Position numbers and translations under genes: made by a program
Notes under the pieces: generated by a model
What the model saw: only the letters and a program-made list of their open reading frames with translations
Databases searched by the model: none
Told to the model about the DNA's origin: nothing
Part shown: positions 21,657 to 33,623 of the stretch, one piece after another
How positions within the stretch are numbered: position 1 is the stretch's first letter
Layout: every line of letters begins with the position of its first letter
Assembly (NCBI GenBank): GCA_905182995.1
Contig: CAJJDP010000092.1
Span: forward strand, 62,001 to 126,000
Direction of reading: 5' to 3'
From: Paramecium octaurelia
Lineage: Eukaryota > Ciliophora > Oligohymenophorea > Peniculida > Parameciidae
DNA length: 64,000 bases

Positions 21657-22559
21657 TCATAATTAGCTTTAAAATGACACTTCTCGTCCTAGCTTCATGA
21701 GTGGCTCCTCAAAAGATTGATCTTGTTTTTATTAAGGGAGTTGCTAATGCTGTTATTGCTTCACGTCCTGGGTCTCAGTCAACAATTGCTTCTTTTTGTT
21801 TATCTGTTTCTCTATGTTCTACTGAGCCAAAAATTAATCAAATGGCTTATCACTGTACATCTCCTAAACCATATTTGGAATCACATCTATGTATTTAATC
21901 TATATTAGAAACCCATTAAATTACCTTCTAATCCTGGTTGGTGATCTTGTTATATTGGATAATCTGGAGAACGGCCTCGTTCTATAAAAATTCAAGAAAC
22001 AATTCTTTTATTTTTTTCTTCTGTTTTTATTATTCATTGCTATCATGTTTGTCAATCTAAAAACATCTTTTATTTCAATAATAACATTACTTATGAAAAT
22101 CCCCTAACTCATATCGACCCTATTTCGATTTCTTATTGGACTTTAGTTGATGTAAAAATGAACTAACATCATCCTCTTTTAAAATCTTAGCCCATTTCTT
22201 GAATCTCCCCATAAAAAAATGAGGTATACGTCTTAATTTGATTCATACTCTTACCTATAAAAGTCCTGCGTTTCCTTGACCTCGTTGGGTTATTGAGATT
22301 ATTGTTCTTGTGGTTGTTGAGACAATGGAGCACCACTTTTATCTTCTGAGGCAGATGATGACCCTTCCTCCTCTTACTGCTCAAATTGGGGATTCGATTC
22401 TTGAGCCATAGCCTAACTCTATTCTACCGGACCAATCATAGTGTCATTTAATTCTGCCAAAAATTGTTAAACTTGTTATAGTTAAGCGAGAAAGGTTTCA
22501 TCCACTTCCAACTTATATATCCCTTTGCCTTTCGAGATAAGTTTCATCTTCTTCGACAT
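21657..22559 (-). CDS. Conserved-looking acidic/Gln-rich protein, unknown function
   Basis: ATG 22559 to TGA 21659-21657; three introns of 23, 24 and 25 nt leave 276 residues. It begins MSKKMKLISKGKGIYKLEVD, passes an acidic Ser/Glu/Gln stretch, then a helical region with FFMGRFKKWAKILKEDDV and LFLEFLQNEAVLQIIQYNKI, and ends in a Gln-rich basic tail. No catalytic motif or known domain recognised. Two standard-code frames on the opposite strand in this interval are antisense shadows. The 3' end lies only 23 bases from the vault-protein stop, in convergent orientation. Confidence 0.72.
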
Positions 22560-23534
22560 TGTAGTGGCTGTCACTTACTTCTTGTTTTAAGCTCTTGTTT
22601 ATTTACCTACTAAATAAGAATAATTTGTTAAACCTTTTTTATTACTAAAGTTGCTCATTATTTAATAATAATTATACAATTATTCCATATAATTTAAGAT
22701 ATGAACTGCCTAAATAAAAAATATCCTAAATATCCATATAATATCTAATTTTAAAATTCCAAGAATAGTCGATGCATCAATAAAATCAAGAGAAAATCAC
22801 ACTTGAGTCTTTTAAAGACTAAAAATACATTGAAATCATAGTAAAATATTGTTGATTCGCAATAGCAAGCATGATAAAAATCTGGCTTTGAGTAATAACT
22901 GATATTAAGAGAATAATGAGTCAACATGAAAATTAAGATTTGAGTTAAATATTTATTTAAAAGAAACTTTTATAAGTTCTTATGAGCACATGTACTCAAA
23001 TGAGATTTTATGCAATGATGAAACTATTAATAATAGATTTAAACAAGGGTATTAATTTGATAAAAATATTTTCAATAATATTTATTTATTTGCATAAATA
23101 TTTTAATTACTATTAGGATAGATATATTATTGCTTCTAATTTCTCTTCTTCTTAATTTCTTTAGAATCAAACATCTCCTTTAGTGTTTAAATCATTCAAA
23201 ATAAATTGACAGCTCTCTAAGCCTGAACCTAGAATATTGATTCTTTGATGTTTAAATATAAAATATTGAAATCATATACTGAGTTCTGGGATCTTGAATA
23301 CTTCCCTTCACTGAGAAACCTTCACTCCAGCTATCGCTATTGAAGATAGTAAGTCACATTCTTTTCAATTCTTTGAATATGAATGATTTCTGTATGTTAT
23401 TTTTAGTTTTTGATTGTTTATTTGTTAAAATAAAATTTTAAGACAGAGTTGATAAGAAAACAAATATTGCAAAGGGTGCAAGGAGGAGACGAGGAAATTA
23501 AATCTAATTAATTGATTAATTCTTGAATAACTAA
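22560..23534. other. Mostly non-coding region with a possible small minus-strand gene
   Basis: AT-rich throughout. Around 23340-23130 a minus-strand frame (GKYSRSQNSVYDFNILYL, then MFDSKEIKKKRNQK after a possible 33-nt intron) looks protein-like, but no in-frame ATG or clean end could be placed. A frame open for about 90 codons downstream (to about 22850) is no longer than chance allows in this composition. I do not annotate it as a gene. Confidence 0.35.
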
Positions 23535-23842
23535 TCATTTCTTAACTTATTTCTTGGGGGCCTTCTTAGTGTTTTTCTTGGCTGGTCCCTTTTTATTAGA
23601 ATTACCCTTTGGCTTTGAGGCTACTTTCTTTCCTTGCTTTTTGGGTGTAGAGGCAGCGACTGGTGTTGCAGCGGCTGGGACAGATGGAGTAGTGGTGACT
23701 GGGGCTGGTGCTGGAGTTGTTTCAGTTGGTTTTTTAGTAACTTTCTTGACATGCTTGGTAGCTTCTACAATAGATTAAATATTTGACTTGGGGGGGTTGT
23801 CTTCTTTGCTCCCTTGTTTCCTTTAGTTGCTGCTTTTGCCAT
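23535..23842 (-). CDS. Linker histone H1-like Lys/Ala/Pro-rich protein
   Basis: ATG 23842 to TGA 23537-23535 with a 23-nt intron gives 94 residues. The protein starts MAKAATKGNKGAKKTTPPK, has a central Pro/Thr/Ala/Val stretch and ends in repeated Lys-Lys blocks (KKGPAKKNTKKAPKK). There is no globular winged-helix domain, as in the short macronuclear H1 of ciliates, which binds linker DNA through its basic tails. GC content is higher than in neighbours. The reading frame continues upstream without a stop to another ATG near 24030 and encodes a plausible acidic leader, so a longer form is possible; I prefer the short one because the leader composition does not fit a histone. Confidence 0.72.
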
Positions 23843-24297
23843 TTTAATTATGTTTTCTTATTTTTATTATTAAGGTTTTTTCTCTTAAGCTTTAAATTCG
23901 AATTATAAAAATTTCGTTAATTTCATTGGTTTATTTGATAACATTTTGGATAATGATATTGCTCTACTTTAATTGTCAAATAGGTAATTGTGCACATCCT
24001 CTTCCTCACAAGGTATTTTAAACATCAAATAATTTCAAAATTCTGCCTACTAGAGCACATCAAATTGTGATTAATTTCTATCAATTTAAGACTTACTGCA
24101 GAGAATTCACTTCTAAAAACACTTTTCAATCCTTATTAAATGATAATCTTGAGAAATTTTTCAGTTTCTATCCATAATTCAAATTTGAAGCAGAATTTTA
24201 AAAAAAGGAATTTTTACAAAAAAAAAGTAATAATAAATTTTTTTTTATTTTTTTTGTCAATTATTATAATTTAATAATTTTAATAAAATGGTATATA
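23843..24297. other. Divergent spacer with ambiguous open frames
   Basis: Both strands have protein-like open stretches. Plus: a frame from ATG 23961 with no TGA before the poly-T tract at about 24238. Minus: a frame with FELWIETEKFLKII and SVFRSEFSA but no ATG. They cannot both be real and neither has a complete start and stop. Homopolymer T runs at 24239-24257 suggest non-coding DNA at the right end. Confidence 0.3.
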
Positions 24298-26618
24298 TCA
24301 ACCAATTTTGGTACTCCTTCTAGTAATCAAGAATCTCTCCACCTCCTCAGCCAACTGAGGACCACCACATTCCATTACAGCATTGATCACATCTGCCATA
24401 TTTTATTTTCCTCCAACAACAGCTTTTTCTAATTCCGATATTTATTGCTCAAGAGTTTGATGGCGCTATTCACTTAGTACAACAATTTTCTGTCAATTAT
24501 TATATATTATGTGGTTACCTTGTTTATTTCAACCTAGTTTTGTAAACTCTCAATTTCAACTTAATCTTTTTTACTTCGCAAGACTAATTTTATGTAAATA
24601 ATACAAGTTACTTAAACTTTCATTCTCCTACTTCAACGCAGCTATCTAGACTAAGTATTCATTTAATAATTTAGCTTAATCTGTATTCTGCATATCAGGG
24701 GATTGCAGAATTAAATTATTCTAAGCCATTAATCTATCAATCTCTTGATTTCTATGTTCTATGATTCATATTTACTTTGATTTCAATTCAACATTCTTTT
24801 CAACTAACTGTTATTTCAATTATTCATTTTCTTATTCCAACTACGAACTTAGATTCTTAATTTGATCGCATTAATCCTAAGAACGTCTGCCTTTCTCATA
24901 CAATTCCTTTTCTAAATAAGCTATTCTAATCTTATTTTACTTAATTTCTTCATTCTTACTGTCCACTTCAATTTGTTTCGTTTTGATTAGATTTTTCATT
25001 TGCTCAAGTATTTCCTAATTGCCACTTTGTCCTGATAATTAAGAGGAATTCCTAAAACTTTCATTTTGAATCAATTAAATCGCTTATTAAGCTCTTTATA
25101 ACTCCTTTTCTAGATACTCAATTTCTTTCTTTTTGTTCTCATTATCTCTCTTTTGGTTTTCGAAATCATAAGATCGATTTTCGAAATCTTTCTTTTATTG
25201 TTCTGCTTCTTTTTTAATTTAGGTATTTTCCCTTTTAGTTACTTCCAAATCCTTTTTCCATAACTCAGCCTCCTTTTTGTAGAACTCAATTTCTTTAGAC
25301 TTTTGATCTAGCTCTCTTTTTAAATGGTCGGTCTCCTTGCTTGTTAATAAGGAGTGACTTGAACTATTGTTAAAGCTCTTAACTTAGATTCTTTGATACT
25401 CATTCCTTAGATTACTGTAAGTTTCTGATAACAAATTAAAGGCAGCTTCACTTTTGATTTATTGATCTTTTAAACTCTAATTTTCATTGGTTAGTTTTTA
25501 AATTTAATTTTTTAATTAAACATTCTCTTGTTATAACTAGGACAATTATTATCTCCATTAATTGGAATCTCCATCTGTATCCAATTATTTGCTGGACATA
25601 GTCAGACCTCCTTCCAATTAGGTTGGTCTGGTCCCAAAATTCTCTTAGTATTCTCCTTTCTTTGGTAATGGTTTAGGTTTGGTAGATCCTTTGAGGATTT
25701 CACTCTATTCAATGGGCGATGTAGCAGATAAGACTTCATTTCTTGTTTTCGTTCTTGAGTCGTAACGATTGGGACTTTTAGAGGGAGCTCTGTTATTTGA
25801 GTTGTTCTGTGCGTCCTTGTTGATTTACCTGAAATCCAATTGATTGTTATTTGAGATTTTTAGATTGTCAAATCCTCCAGTTGATTTTTAAATTTATTAC
25901 TTATTTAGAGGTTTATAATCCTTGGGAGTTTGAAATCTGCGAGGACTCATGATTCGAACTTCAGGTTTACGAACTTCTTCAAGTTTTTCATCCTCCTACT
26001 GCCCCTTTTTGATGGGTTCCTTCAATCTCTTGACATATTGTTCCTTAACCATTTCTTAGTGATCTTTCCATTATGTATATGTGGCGTGAACAGTTCTCTT
26101 ATCAAAATGAAGTTCATCAGCTGGCTTCTTCTATTACCCGATTGGTCTCTAAGGAGGTGGTTAATCTCTCAAAGGACTTACTTACCGATTTTATTTGGGT
26201 TGCACCTAATCCAACTAATTCCAAGCGAGACTCATTTAAACTTATGCTTCTGAGTCGAATTTATTCTGTATTGTAATTTTGTCAATGATAAGAGGAAGAT
26301 TGTTCTCGATATAAAACCCTAAATTAATGGTTGCCTCTCCAAAAATGGTTGTCCCTTCATAAAAGAAGAGTTTCAACTATAAAAATATGCAATAATCCAA
26401 TACATTGCCCTTCTCAACATATTGCACATTTAATTCAATTTTCTCCCAAATTTCTTGAATCTCTTTGCATTTGCATCTGACTTTCGATTCCAAGACAGTA
26501 GTGGAGGAGGCTAAGATTTCACGCTATAAATACAATCGTTTAATCGAATAGAACAGGAATCCAGTGAGGAGCCGATGAAAAATTGGATTGTCTGTACCTC
26601 AATATCAAGATGTAACAT
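24298..26618 (-). CDS. C2-like and coiled-coil protein
   Basis: The frame runs from about ATG 26618 to TGA 24300-24298. After a short first exon (MLHLDIE...) whose intron border is unresolved, residues about 20-130 resemble a C2 beta-sandwich (IQEIWEKIELNVQY, IFGEATINLGFYIENNLPL). A Pro/Gln-rich linker with KKPADELHFDKRTVHATY follows, and then roughly 450 residues of Lys/Glu/Gln-rich coiled coil with 22-30 nt introns. The C-terminus MADVINAVMECGGPQLAEE is a compact helical segment. C2 plus coiled coil suggests a membrane-linked scaffold, perhaps ciliary or vesicular, but no orthologue is recognised. The ATG at 26235 is an alternative start that would drop the C2-like part. Confidence 0.6.
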
Positions 26619-26835
26619 TTTGAAATAAAATATGTTATTTTATTAATTAATAAAATAATAAAAAAAATTGTTAATGAAACTTATTGATATATAATTCAAT
26701 ACAACAGTCATGTAAAATCAATTAGAACCACATTACTCTTCAAATATTGCAATATTATTCATATTTAATATGTTTGTAGAATCATATTGTCTTTGATGAG
26801 TGTAGATCAATAGTCAGCATATTAGAAAAACGAGA

Positions 26836-27042
26836 TCAAGCAGAACAATATAAATAAATTTAATAGTAGTCGTATGGTTTGAGAAGTATAATCAATGTTT
26901 CTGTTTGGATGTCGTAGAATTATGCAATAGCAGAAAATGTAAGTGCACTCACAATTACTATTAAGGATTGTAAAAGAGAAGAAAAGACAGATAATTAATG
27001 ATAAAGATTCCAACTTAGCCCCCTCTGTCTTCCATTAAACAT
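26836..27042 (-). CDS. Small single-pass membrane protein candidate
   Basis: An intronless 68-codon frame from ATG 27042 to TGA 26838-26836. After a basic start (MFNGRQRGLSW) it has one strong hydrophobic helix, LLQSLIVIVSALTFSAIAQF, and a moderately hydrophobic end. No family recognised. An overlapping frame shifted by one also encodes hydrophobic residues and is open in the standard code; I prefer this frame because it has an ATG start, a TGA stop and a typical TM topology. It lies 66 bases downstream of the superoxide dismutase gene on the same strand. Confidence 0.45.
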
Positions 27043-27107
27043 AGATGAGAAAGAAGTAGTTAGATAATTAAAAATACAATTAATAAATGGATGTTCTTAT
27101 TCTTAAT

Positions 27108-27815
27108 TCATTTTTATGCTTGATTATATCTTGCTTCTACATCCTTCCAATTAACGATTTTCCATACGTTAGCCAAGAAGTTTGGTCTTACATTCTTGTA
27201 ATCCCACCAATAGGCGTGTTCCCAAACATCAATTGCTAATCATATAAATTTTGGAATCCTTACTTAAGATTGGTGTAAGACCATGGTTTTATGGAATTTC
27301 TTAATTGGGAAGTTCCAAATATCTCAATTTCTTTGATTGTTAATCAACTCCCAAGAATCCCCATCCACTGCCTTGAATTGCAGCAGTTCTAGTGTTGAAG
27401 AAAGTCTTGAAGTTGTCAACACTTCCCCAATTTTTATTGATTTCTTAGACCAGAGCACTGTTTGCATCAGGCAATTGTCCTCCTCCATTCTTAATTGGTG
27501 TCCTGCATAATAAGTTAAATATGCATACAAGTTCTCCCAAAACAAACTATGATTCAAATGGCCTCCCAAATTGAATTTGATGGTGCCTTGTAGAGTGGCA
27601 ATCTTCTAGACATCATTCTTTGCTAAGGCATCTTCCAATTACTCCTATGCAGCATTAAGATTATTGATATAAGCTTAATGATGCTTGGAATGATGGAATT
27701 CAAGAAGTGTTGCACTCAATACTGGTTCAAGATCACTGTATCCATACTTAAGGGCTGGTAAAGTGTGAGCTTTGAGTGTTCCAAAGAAAAATTTAGAATT
27801 CTTAAAAATTTACAT
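27108..27815 (-). CDS. Fe/Mn superoxide dismutase, probably mitochondrial
   Basis: ATG 27815 to TGA 27110-27108, introns of 26 and 28 nt, 217 residues. It dismutates superoxide to oxygen and hydrogen peroxide. Metal ligands are visible: His in [17 protein letters not shown], His in [13 protein letters not shown], and Asp and His in [18 protein letters not shown]. The Gly-rich [13 protein letters not shown] and GWGFLGVD segments also fit. The first 18 residues ([18 protein letters not shown]) are basic and acid-free, fitting a mitochondrial presequence. Manganese rather than iron is likely for a mitochondrial enzyme, but the sequence seen here does not decide it. Confidence 0.96.
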
Positions 27816-27852
27816 AAAATTTATTAATAGATATGATTTTTGTGTTTATAAT

Positions 27853-30800
27853 TCATTGATAAAAATTCTCGTATTTCTTTAAAATCTCATCAAATTCCAC
27901 GTAATTGAATTCAATACCCTAGTAAGCAAATCTATAGATTATTATGAAATATAATAGGTTACCTTTTGCAAATGACTCTAAATTAATCATCAGTTAATGG
28001 CAATTTATGAAAATCCATAATAGATCTAAATCGAGTAAAAGTAATCTTTCCAGATTTAGTTTTGTCCTATAAAATGTGAATGATACATTACTTTATCTTG
28101 GAAGTGAGGCTTAAGTAGAATTCTGTGTTTTTTCACCACCTCTCCTAATCTTAACATAATGGCATGTAAGGCTTCCTCCTCCTCTGAAGTCAAGGCATCC
28201 CTTGGATCAAGGAAAGTTGGAATAACATGAACAGGAGGTTTCATCAATGGATCTTTATCCAACCCCTTTATAAGATTAGTAAATATAGATTCTTACAGAT
28301 TTTGTAAACACAATTTCGACATCCTCTATGAACTTAGCATAATTGACTCTAATGGGATCTTCTGGTACAACATACATGGTTTCTAACAGGTCTAAACTCT
28401 CTTGATCCAAATCTATCTTCATTTGGCTCAACACCCCTCTAAATTTGTTGGTAGGCATCAATCCTTTTCTTAGAGGATCAAAATCTTTGAAATAATCACC
28501 CAATCTCAATCTTTTGATCTTAACAGCAACTTTAATTTATTCTAAGAGCACTGATGGTTGTAACTAATTAAACTCATAATTATGTATACTTTTTCTTTTT
28601 CTTTAGGTTTTACTCCCACATATGCTTGAGATGCTCCTGATTCTGTATATATTTCCAAGGGAGGTTGAGTGTCATTTATAAACTAAACATATCTAATATC
28701 TCCATCATCTTCAGCAGCATATATTTTGACAACTGCTTAGAATTCTTCATCAGATAAAATGAAATTGACAGTGGCCAAGGTTTATCTGAATTACTTAGGA
28801 GACACTTTGTTTCTACCCAATTTATCCCAATCCTAGAAAAACTATTTGATATCCAATCTAGTAGCTTTACAGAAATATTAAAATTTCTTCTTGACAACTT
28901 CAGCCACTTATCGATCTCTCTCTGTAATTGAAACTCTGCCATAATTATATTAGGTTGACTTCAGAGGTACATCTTCTGAAGGACTGACTTTCTCAAGATT
29001 CTTAGTTGTGAATACCTAATCAACTTAATCAGTGAAATCCTTCCAATACACAAAGTTTGGCTTGTCTTTGCATCCAAAGTTTTATAGAATCAATTGGAAT
29101 TCAGCATCAGACAATAGAATCTTAGCCATACTTAATCCTTTTCTTAATTGAGTGACAGTAATGGTACCACTTCTTAATTTATCGAAATCTCTAAGGAATT
29201 CTGCAATTCTCTGTCTCTATTCCTTAACAATTCTTCTTAATTTAGCCATAAGATCTTCAAAATCATTTGGTTAATCATTTCTGATGAATGCCTAACTCAC
29301 ATTATCTGACTTAACATAGTTTTTGAATGCATCTGCATGAGATCTACTTATAGCAACACCTTCATCAGACTAATCAACTATTCTACAGAAATCATAGTAA
29401 TTGACTTCATTCAAATTGGCTTTATCAACAAATCTTTTTAATAGTAAATTTAATGAAACAGGGTCTGGGAATAAGTTGAATTAATTAAGAATTCTTAAGA
29501 ATTGATTAGTTGTGATATATCCTTATTTAGTCTTATCAAAATCTTCGAAGACTGGTTTCAAGAGAACTCTTTTGTTTTGAATGGCTTGTTTATACTTCAT
29601 CAATAGTTCATCCAATTAAATGGCTTCTTATTCTGTCATTTATAAATATCTTCTTCTAGCTGGTAATGTAGTTGAATCATCAATCTAAGGAACTTAAGCC
29701 TAAGGAGACTTATCGATTCCCTTAATAGTGAAAATCTTATCGACATCTTCGCAGAATTGATTGTAATCTACCTGACCATTGGGAATGCTGTCGATTTTAT
29801 AGTGATTCAATAGAATGGATATTTCCTTCTCAGTAACAGGAATGTTTTGAAGATGCAATATTCTAGCAAACTAACATCAATAATCATAGCATACTTGAGA
29901 TTCAGTAACTAATCCTTTTCTCAAGGGATCGAAGTCCTTATAGAACTCTCTAATTCTGATTCTCTTCATAACTACATCTCCTTAAATCTTTTTTAATACC
30001 TATTCCAAGGTGTTGATGTTATCAGTTAATTTCTTGGAAGTAAACAAAGTAGAAATCAAATCAAGTCCTTCTTTGTCTTCTATGAAATCATCATCAGGAT
30101 GAACCTATGTATTGAATAAATAATACCTCCTTTGGATTATGCTTTATACCAGTGATTACGCCGCTCAACATTTCTTAGACATTATCAACATCATCACAAA
30201 ATTTAACATAATTCACTTCCTTTGGATTTCCATTATCAATGTATTATCTTATAAGCAATTACAAATATTAATCCTTAGGTAGTAATCCTAATTAATTGAG
30301 CACTCTTGAAAATTGATCAATGGTGATGTGGGAACAGGCAGTTCTATCAAAATCCTGAAAAGGCTGTTTCAAGAATATTCGTTTGGTTGCTATTTTCCTT
30401 TTTATTGCCAACATCAATCTCCTTACTGTGTCTTCCTCGTCCTTATTGAAAATCTACAATTAGTCTATTATTCATACTTGGGGTGCCTAAAACACCTAAG
30501 CTTTGGCTTCACTATTTAAGAATTGCTCTTCAAGCTTGTTGCAGAATGTTGTGTACTATACTAAACCATCATTGAGTTTATATCTTCTTATTATTTCCTC
30601 AATCTCATCCCTTGTAAAGTGGAAATTGATCATTGACAAGGCAGATCGAAACTAATTGTTATTGATAGAGTAATACCTTATCTTCTGTCACCCATCCTTT
30701 TCGGAGACGATCGAAATCTGTGAAGAATTCCCTCACTCTTATTTACTTTTTGTACACTTCTTATTGTAATCTTGTCTCTATATCTTGTTGTACATAAGTT

Positions 30801-30868
30801 CCAACTAAACCTTTAAATGAAAGCATTTTACTTATTGATTATCCTGCTGAAACTAGTGCTGTAGCCAT
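27853..30868 (-). CDS. Long multi-EF-hand protein (EFCAB6-like)
   Basis: ATG 30868 to TGA 27855-27853, about 3 kb with several introns (for example 25 and 31 nt near the 3' end). The protein is built of repeated units of about 100-150 residues, each beginning with a pattern such as VREFFTDFDRLRKGWVTEDK or LRDFDKLRSGTITVTQLRK, then a second EF-like loop with NYVEF or NYAKF. Loops have DFDxxRxG instead of canonical DxDxDG, so calcium binding is doubtful in most. This repeat style is that of EFCAB6 and related axonemal proteins. The start MATALVSAGQSISKMLSFKG precedes the first repeat. A ciliary or cortical structural role is inferred from family resemblance. Confidence 0.83.
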
Positions 30869-30954
30869 CTTTCAGTTATCTTTTTTACTATTTATTATAT
30901 TTTATTAATTCTCAATATAATAAAAGCCTAATACAATAAATTGTCTCTATTAAA

Positions 30955-31278
30955 TGAATCAAAATCAGTTGAATAAGAACTCGTTTACAGAGGCTCACTA
31001 AAATTAATGTTTAAAAATAAATGATCATTTACAAGTGAAATTCTCTCTTAAAAAAGATGGATAATTGGGGAATATATATTCAGGAGAACTCTATTACAAA
31101 TCATGAAATGCACATTCAATTTTGATAACCACTTATGTTGTTCATTAAAAACAAAAGACTGGTATTGGGTTTCAAATTTTGTTAAGATATAGTGAAAATA
31201 TACATTAAGTTATTCCTAAAATGTAAGTATGATTAAATTTCAACTATGAAAGAAAAGAAAAATATGGGTTTTGAATAG
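30955..31278 (+). CDS. Small protein candidate, model incomplete
   Basis: From ATG 30955 a frame reads MNQNQLNKNSFTEAHQNQCL and then VKFSLKKDGQLGNIYSGELY before a TGA near 31111. The same frame resumes after that TGA with about 45 protein-like codons (THVVHQ-type composition; QKQKTGIGFQILLRYSENI) and could end near 31278 after a 30-nt intron. No GT...AG intron spanning the TGA was found. Either the protein ends at about 50 residues, or the model is wrong. No family recognised. Confidence 0.3.
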
Positions 31279-32121
31279 AATAATAATTAATAAGAAAATT
31301 AGATGAATGATATTTTTGGGCATCGTTAAATCAATTATAACATAACCTATTGAAATTCGAGTTATTAATGTCCAAATAATAAAAATTATCTTAGTCAATG
31401 AATAATAAACTCTCCTATTAAACTTACATATTAATAATACAAGTTCTAAAATTGCATAATATAAAAATGATTATAGGCATTGTGTTCTCGTTCTTTATCA
31501 TTCTTCTCTTGTTTATATGATAATTTATCATTATTATTTGAAATAATTCACAATATCACTTTATTATCAGTCTATTTGTATTGAATAATTTGCTCTTTTT
31601 GATTTATTCTTTTATTTCTTATAAATTTGATTATCCTTTTACATACCAAATGATTTGAAGATAAAAATGCTTAGAACGTTTCCAATAATTTCTTATAAAT
31701 TGGTGCATAGAAACAGACAATATTTAAAGAAATGATAAATCATATTTTTCTTAAATAATCTATAATTTCAAAATAACTAGAATTACTATAAATTGCTAAG
31801 GAATTAAGTTCACATTGAGTTATTTTATAAAAGAAAGATTGCTTCAAATAAAAATAGGAATAATAATAATTGATTCATGTTTTGATAATATGAGAAAGGT
31901 TACTAAATAATGGATTTAGCATGATTTTTAAGATCTTTTTTCTTTTTTGAGTACCTTTGTCATCATCCCTATGGTGACGGACTTTCTGATTATCGTTAAA
32001 TTTACAATTAAGGGAAAATAGGGAAAACAAGGGCATGTACATCTACCTGTTATTATACAAAATTGCTTTAATAGGATTTAGAGGGAGTGTGAATTTTATA
32101 ATCTATTCACTTATATTGAAA
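31279..32121. other. Intergenic AT-rich spacer
   Basis: Over 800 bases of about 80% AT. A plus-strand frame stays open from about 31660 to 32136 (about 160 codons), but its composition is hydrophobic/AT-driven, it has no start, and such a length is expected in TGA-poor DNA. Nothing else supported. Confidence 0.4.
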
Positions 32122-32741
32122 TCATTTCTTTTTTTTGATGAAGGTAAACTTCTTCTTCCATTCATCTGAGAGCTTAGGACTCAACTTAATTTCTTGATTG
32201 ACTTCGGATGTATATTTCACAATTCTTTCTTCAAAAGTTTTGATTTCCTCATTTAATGTACTTTATGGTTTGGTCTCTTTAGATTACTTTTATAGGCTTT
32301 TTCTATCCAATTAGTTAGGATTTTGGATCTCTTGTAATTATTGAGAATCATTCGTTTGTTTGGTTGAAGCATTCTACTTTTATATCTTTTTACAATCTTA
32401 TTGCTGAGTTGAATCCATCATTTTTTGTGGATAATGGTTATCGATCAGGTTGTTGCTTGAGTTTTAAGGAAATTGTTCTAATTAGTCTAAATTGAGTTCT
32501 TTCTTGCAATATTAATGAAAGGTTACATCTGAATTCAGATATTCATTAGAGTCCCTCAAGTTATCAATATGAAATTGTTTCTGATTGTCTCCAACTAAAA
32601 TGACTTTGAAAAGTACCTTCACATGAAAGTATTTTAGGTTCAGCTACCACTATCAATTTAAATAATTGTACTATCATTATGCTCTTATAATGGTTGCATA
32701 ATCTTTTACTTCTCTTTTTAGTTTTGTCTCTTGGTTGACAT
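32122..32741 (-). CDS. Lys/Gln-rich protein of unknown function
   Basis: ATG 32741 to TGA 32124-32122; two 22-nt introns leave 191 residues. Start MSTKRQNQKEKQKIMQPLQ; the middle has FHIDNLRDSNEYLNSDVTF and a Gln/Asn-rich stretch; the end is a helical Glu/Lys region finishing FTFIKKKK. No domain recognised. Its likely disorder and basic ends would fit a cytoskeletal or nuclear accessory protein, which is only inference. Confidence 0.68.
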
Positions 32742-32939
32742 AGATTCAATTGATTATATTGTTAATTAATATATTGATTATTAAATACACTTAAAAGCAA
32801 CGATTAATATTATCCAATCAAAATACTTAGGTCTATCTCTATTATTTGTGAATATCTCAAGTAAATGTCCACAATAAAGAGAATCGGATCTGTTATTTAT
32901 ATTTTGGATTTTATTCAAGTATATTAAATTAATTTTTAT

Positions 32940-33341
32940 ATGATTACAAGTCGATCATAAAAAAGACTACTAAACTTTAGTCCCCTCCCAATTGCTAAAT
33001 CAGAGACCATTTTGAAAGACATATCTCGATTGGATGAATAGATATCATTTTTCAATTCTTACTTAGAGAAATAGAGAACGGAGAAAAAGAAAAGGAAAGG
33101 TCCTTTTCAATGCTGCACTCCTTTAAGAATTCAGGCTACAAAATTGAATCTCAGCTTCAACAAATCAACTCCATACAAAACTATGAGAAGTAGGAGAATC
33201 ATAGGAAATGAGAAACATCACCTAATTAATGGAACAATTTCTAAATAAAATGATGAAAAGTTAAAGATAACTAAAAATTCAATTTCAAGATGGGAAGAAC
33301 ATTTGGATTAAAGTGAATCCTTCTTTTTATATAATTTTTGA
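32940..33341 (+). CDS. Basic protein of unknown function
   Basis: An intronless frame of 133 codons from ATG 32940 to TGA 33339-33341. It is rich in Ser, Lys and Arg: MITSRSQKRLLNFSPLPIAK, then a helix DISRLDEQISFFNSYLEKQ, a KKKRKGPFQCCTPLR cluster that may act as a nuclear signal, and a C-terminal ISRWEEHLDQSESFF. No family recognised. Divergent from the preceding minus-strand gene with about 200 bases between starts, which probably holds both promoters. Confidence 0.62.
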
Positions 33342-33414
33342 TTACTATTTTATATATACGATTAGACATCAACTTAGTTCATTATATCATTTTTAAATAA
33401 CAATATGTGATTTA

Positions 33415-33620
33415 ATGGAAGAATCCTTCATTTCAGCATTGCCTCTAAGACTATGCAGGTGTAGTAATAAAGTCTTCTATGAAGTAATTTATTATTCTGT
33501 CAAATTACACCTACTTTGAAATAATGGAATTTTCTTTTGTATTAGATCATAATTTAACCTTCGAAACAGTTGGCTAAATGCTTTAATCTTAATAGATATA
33601 TTGATAATGAAAAGAAAATA
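33415..33620 (+). CDS. Doubtful small gene upstream of convergent coiled-coil gene
   Basis: ATG 33415 opens MEESFISALPLRLC; a 26-nt intron (33450-33475, GTGTAGTAAT...GAAG) would join it to further protein-like codons (QITPTLKQWNF). An alternative ATG at 33472 gives a clean short frame, MKQFIILSNYTYFEI..., ending at a TGA near 33602. The two readings exclude each other. Low-confidence call. Confidence 0.22.
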
Positions 33621-33623
33621 ACA

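Noticed and set aside
21701..21908. Plus-strand frames after the vault gene that look Cys/Ser-rich or hydrophobic
   Set aside because: Antisense to a 276-residue minus-strand gene whose three introns join cleanly.
23554..23778. Hydrophobic Gly/Val/Ala-rich plus-strand frame
   Set aside because: Antisense of the Lys/Ala/Pro-rich H1-like gene; the hydrophobicity is the mirror of Lys/Pro codons.
31658..32136. Open frame of about 160 codons on plus
   Set aside because: No ATG start, and lengths like this are expected when TGA is the only stop in 80% AT sequence.
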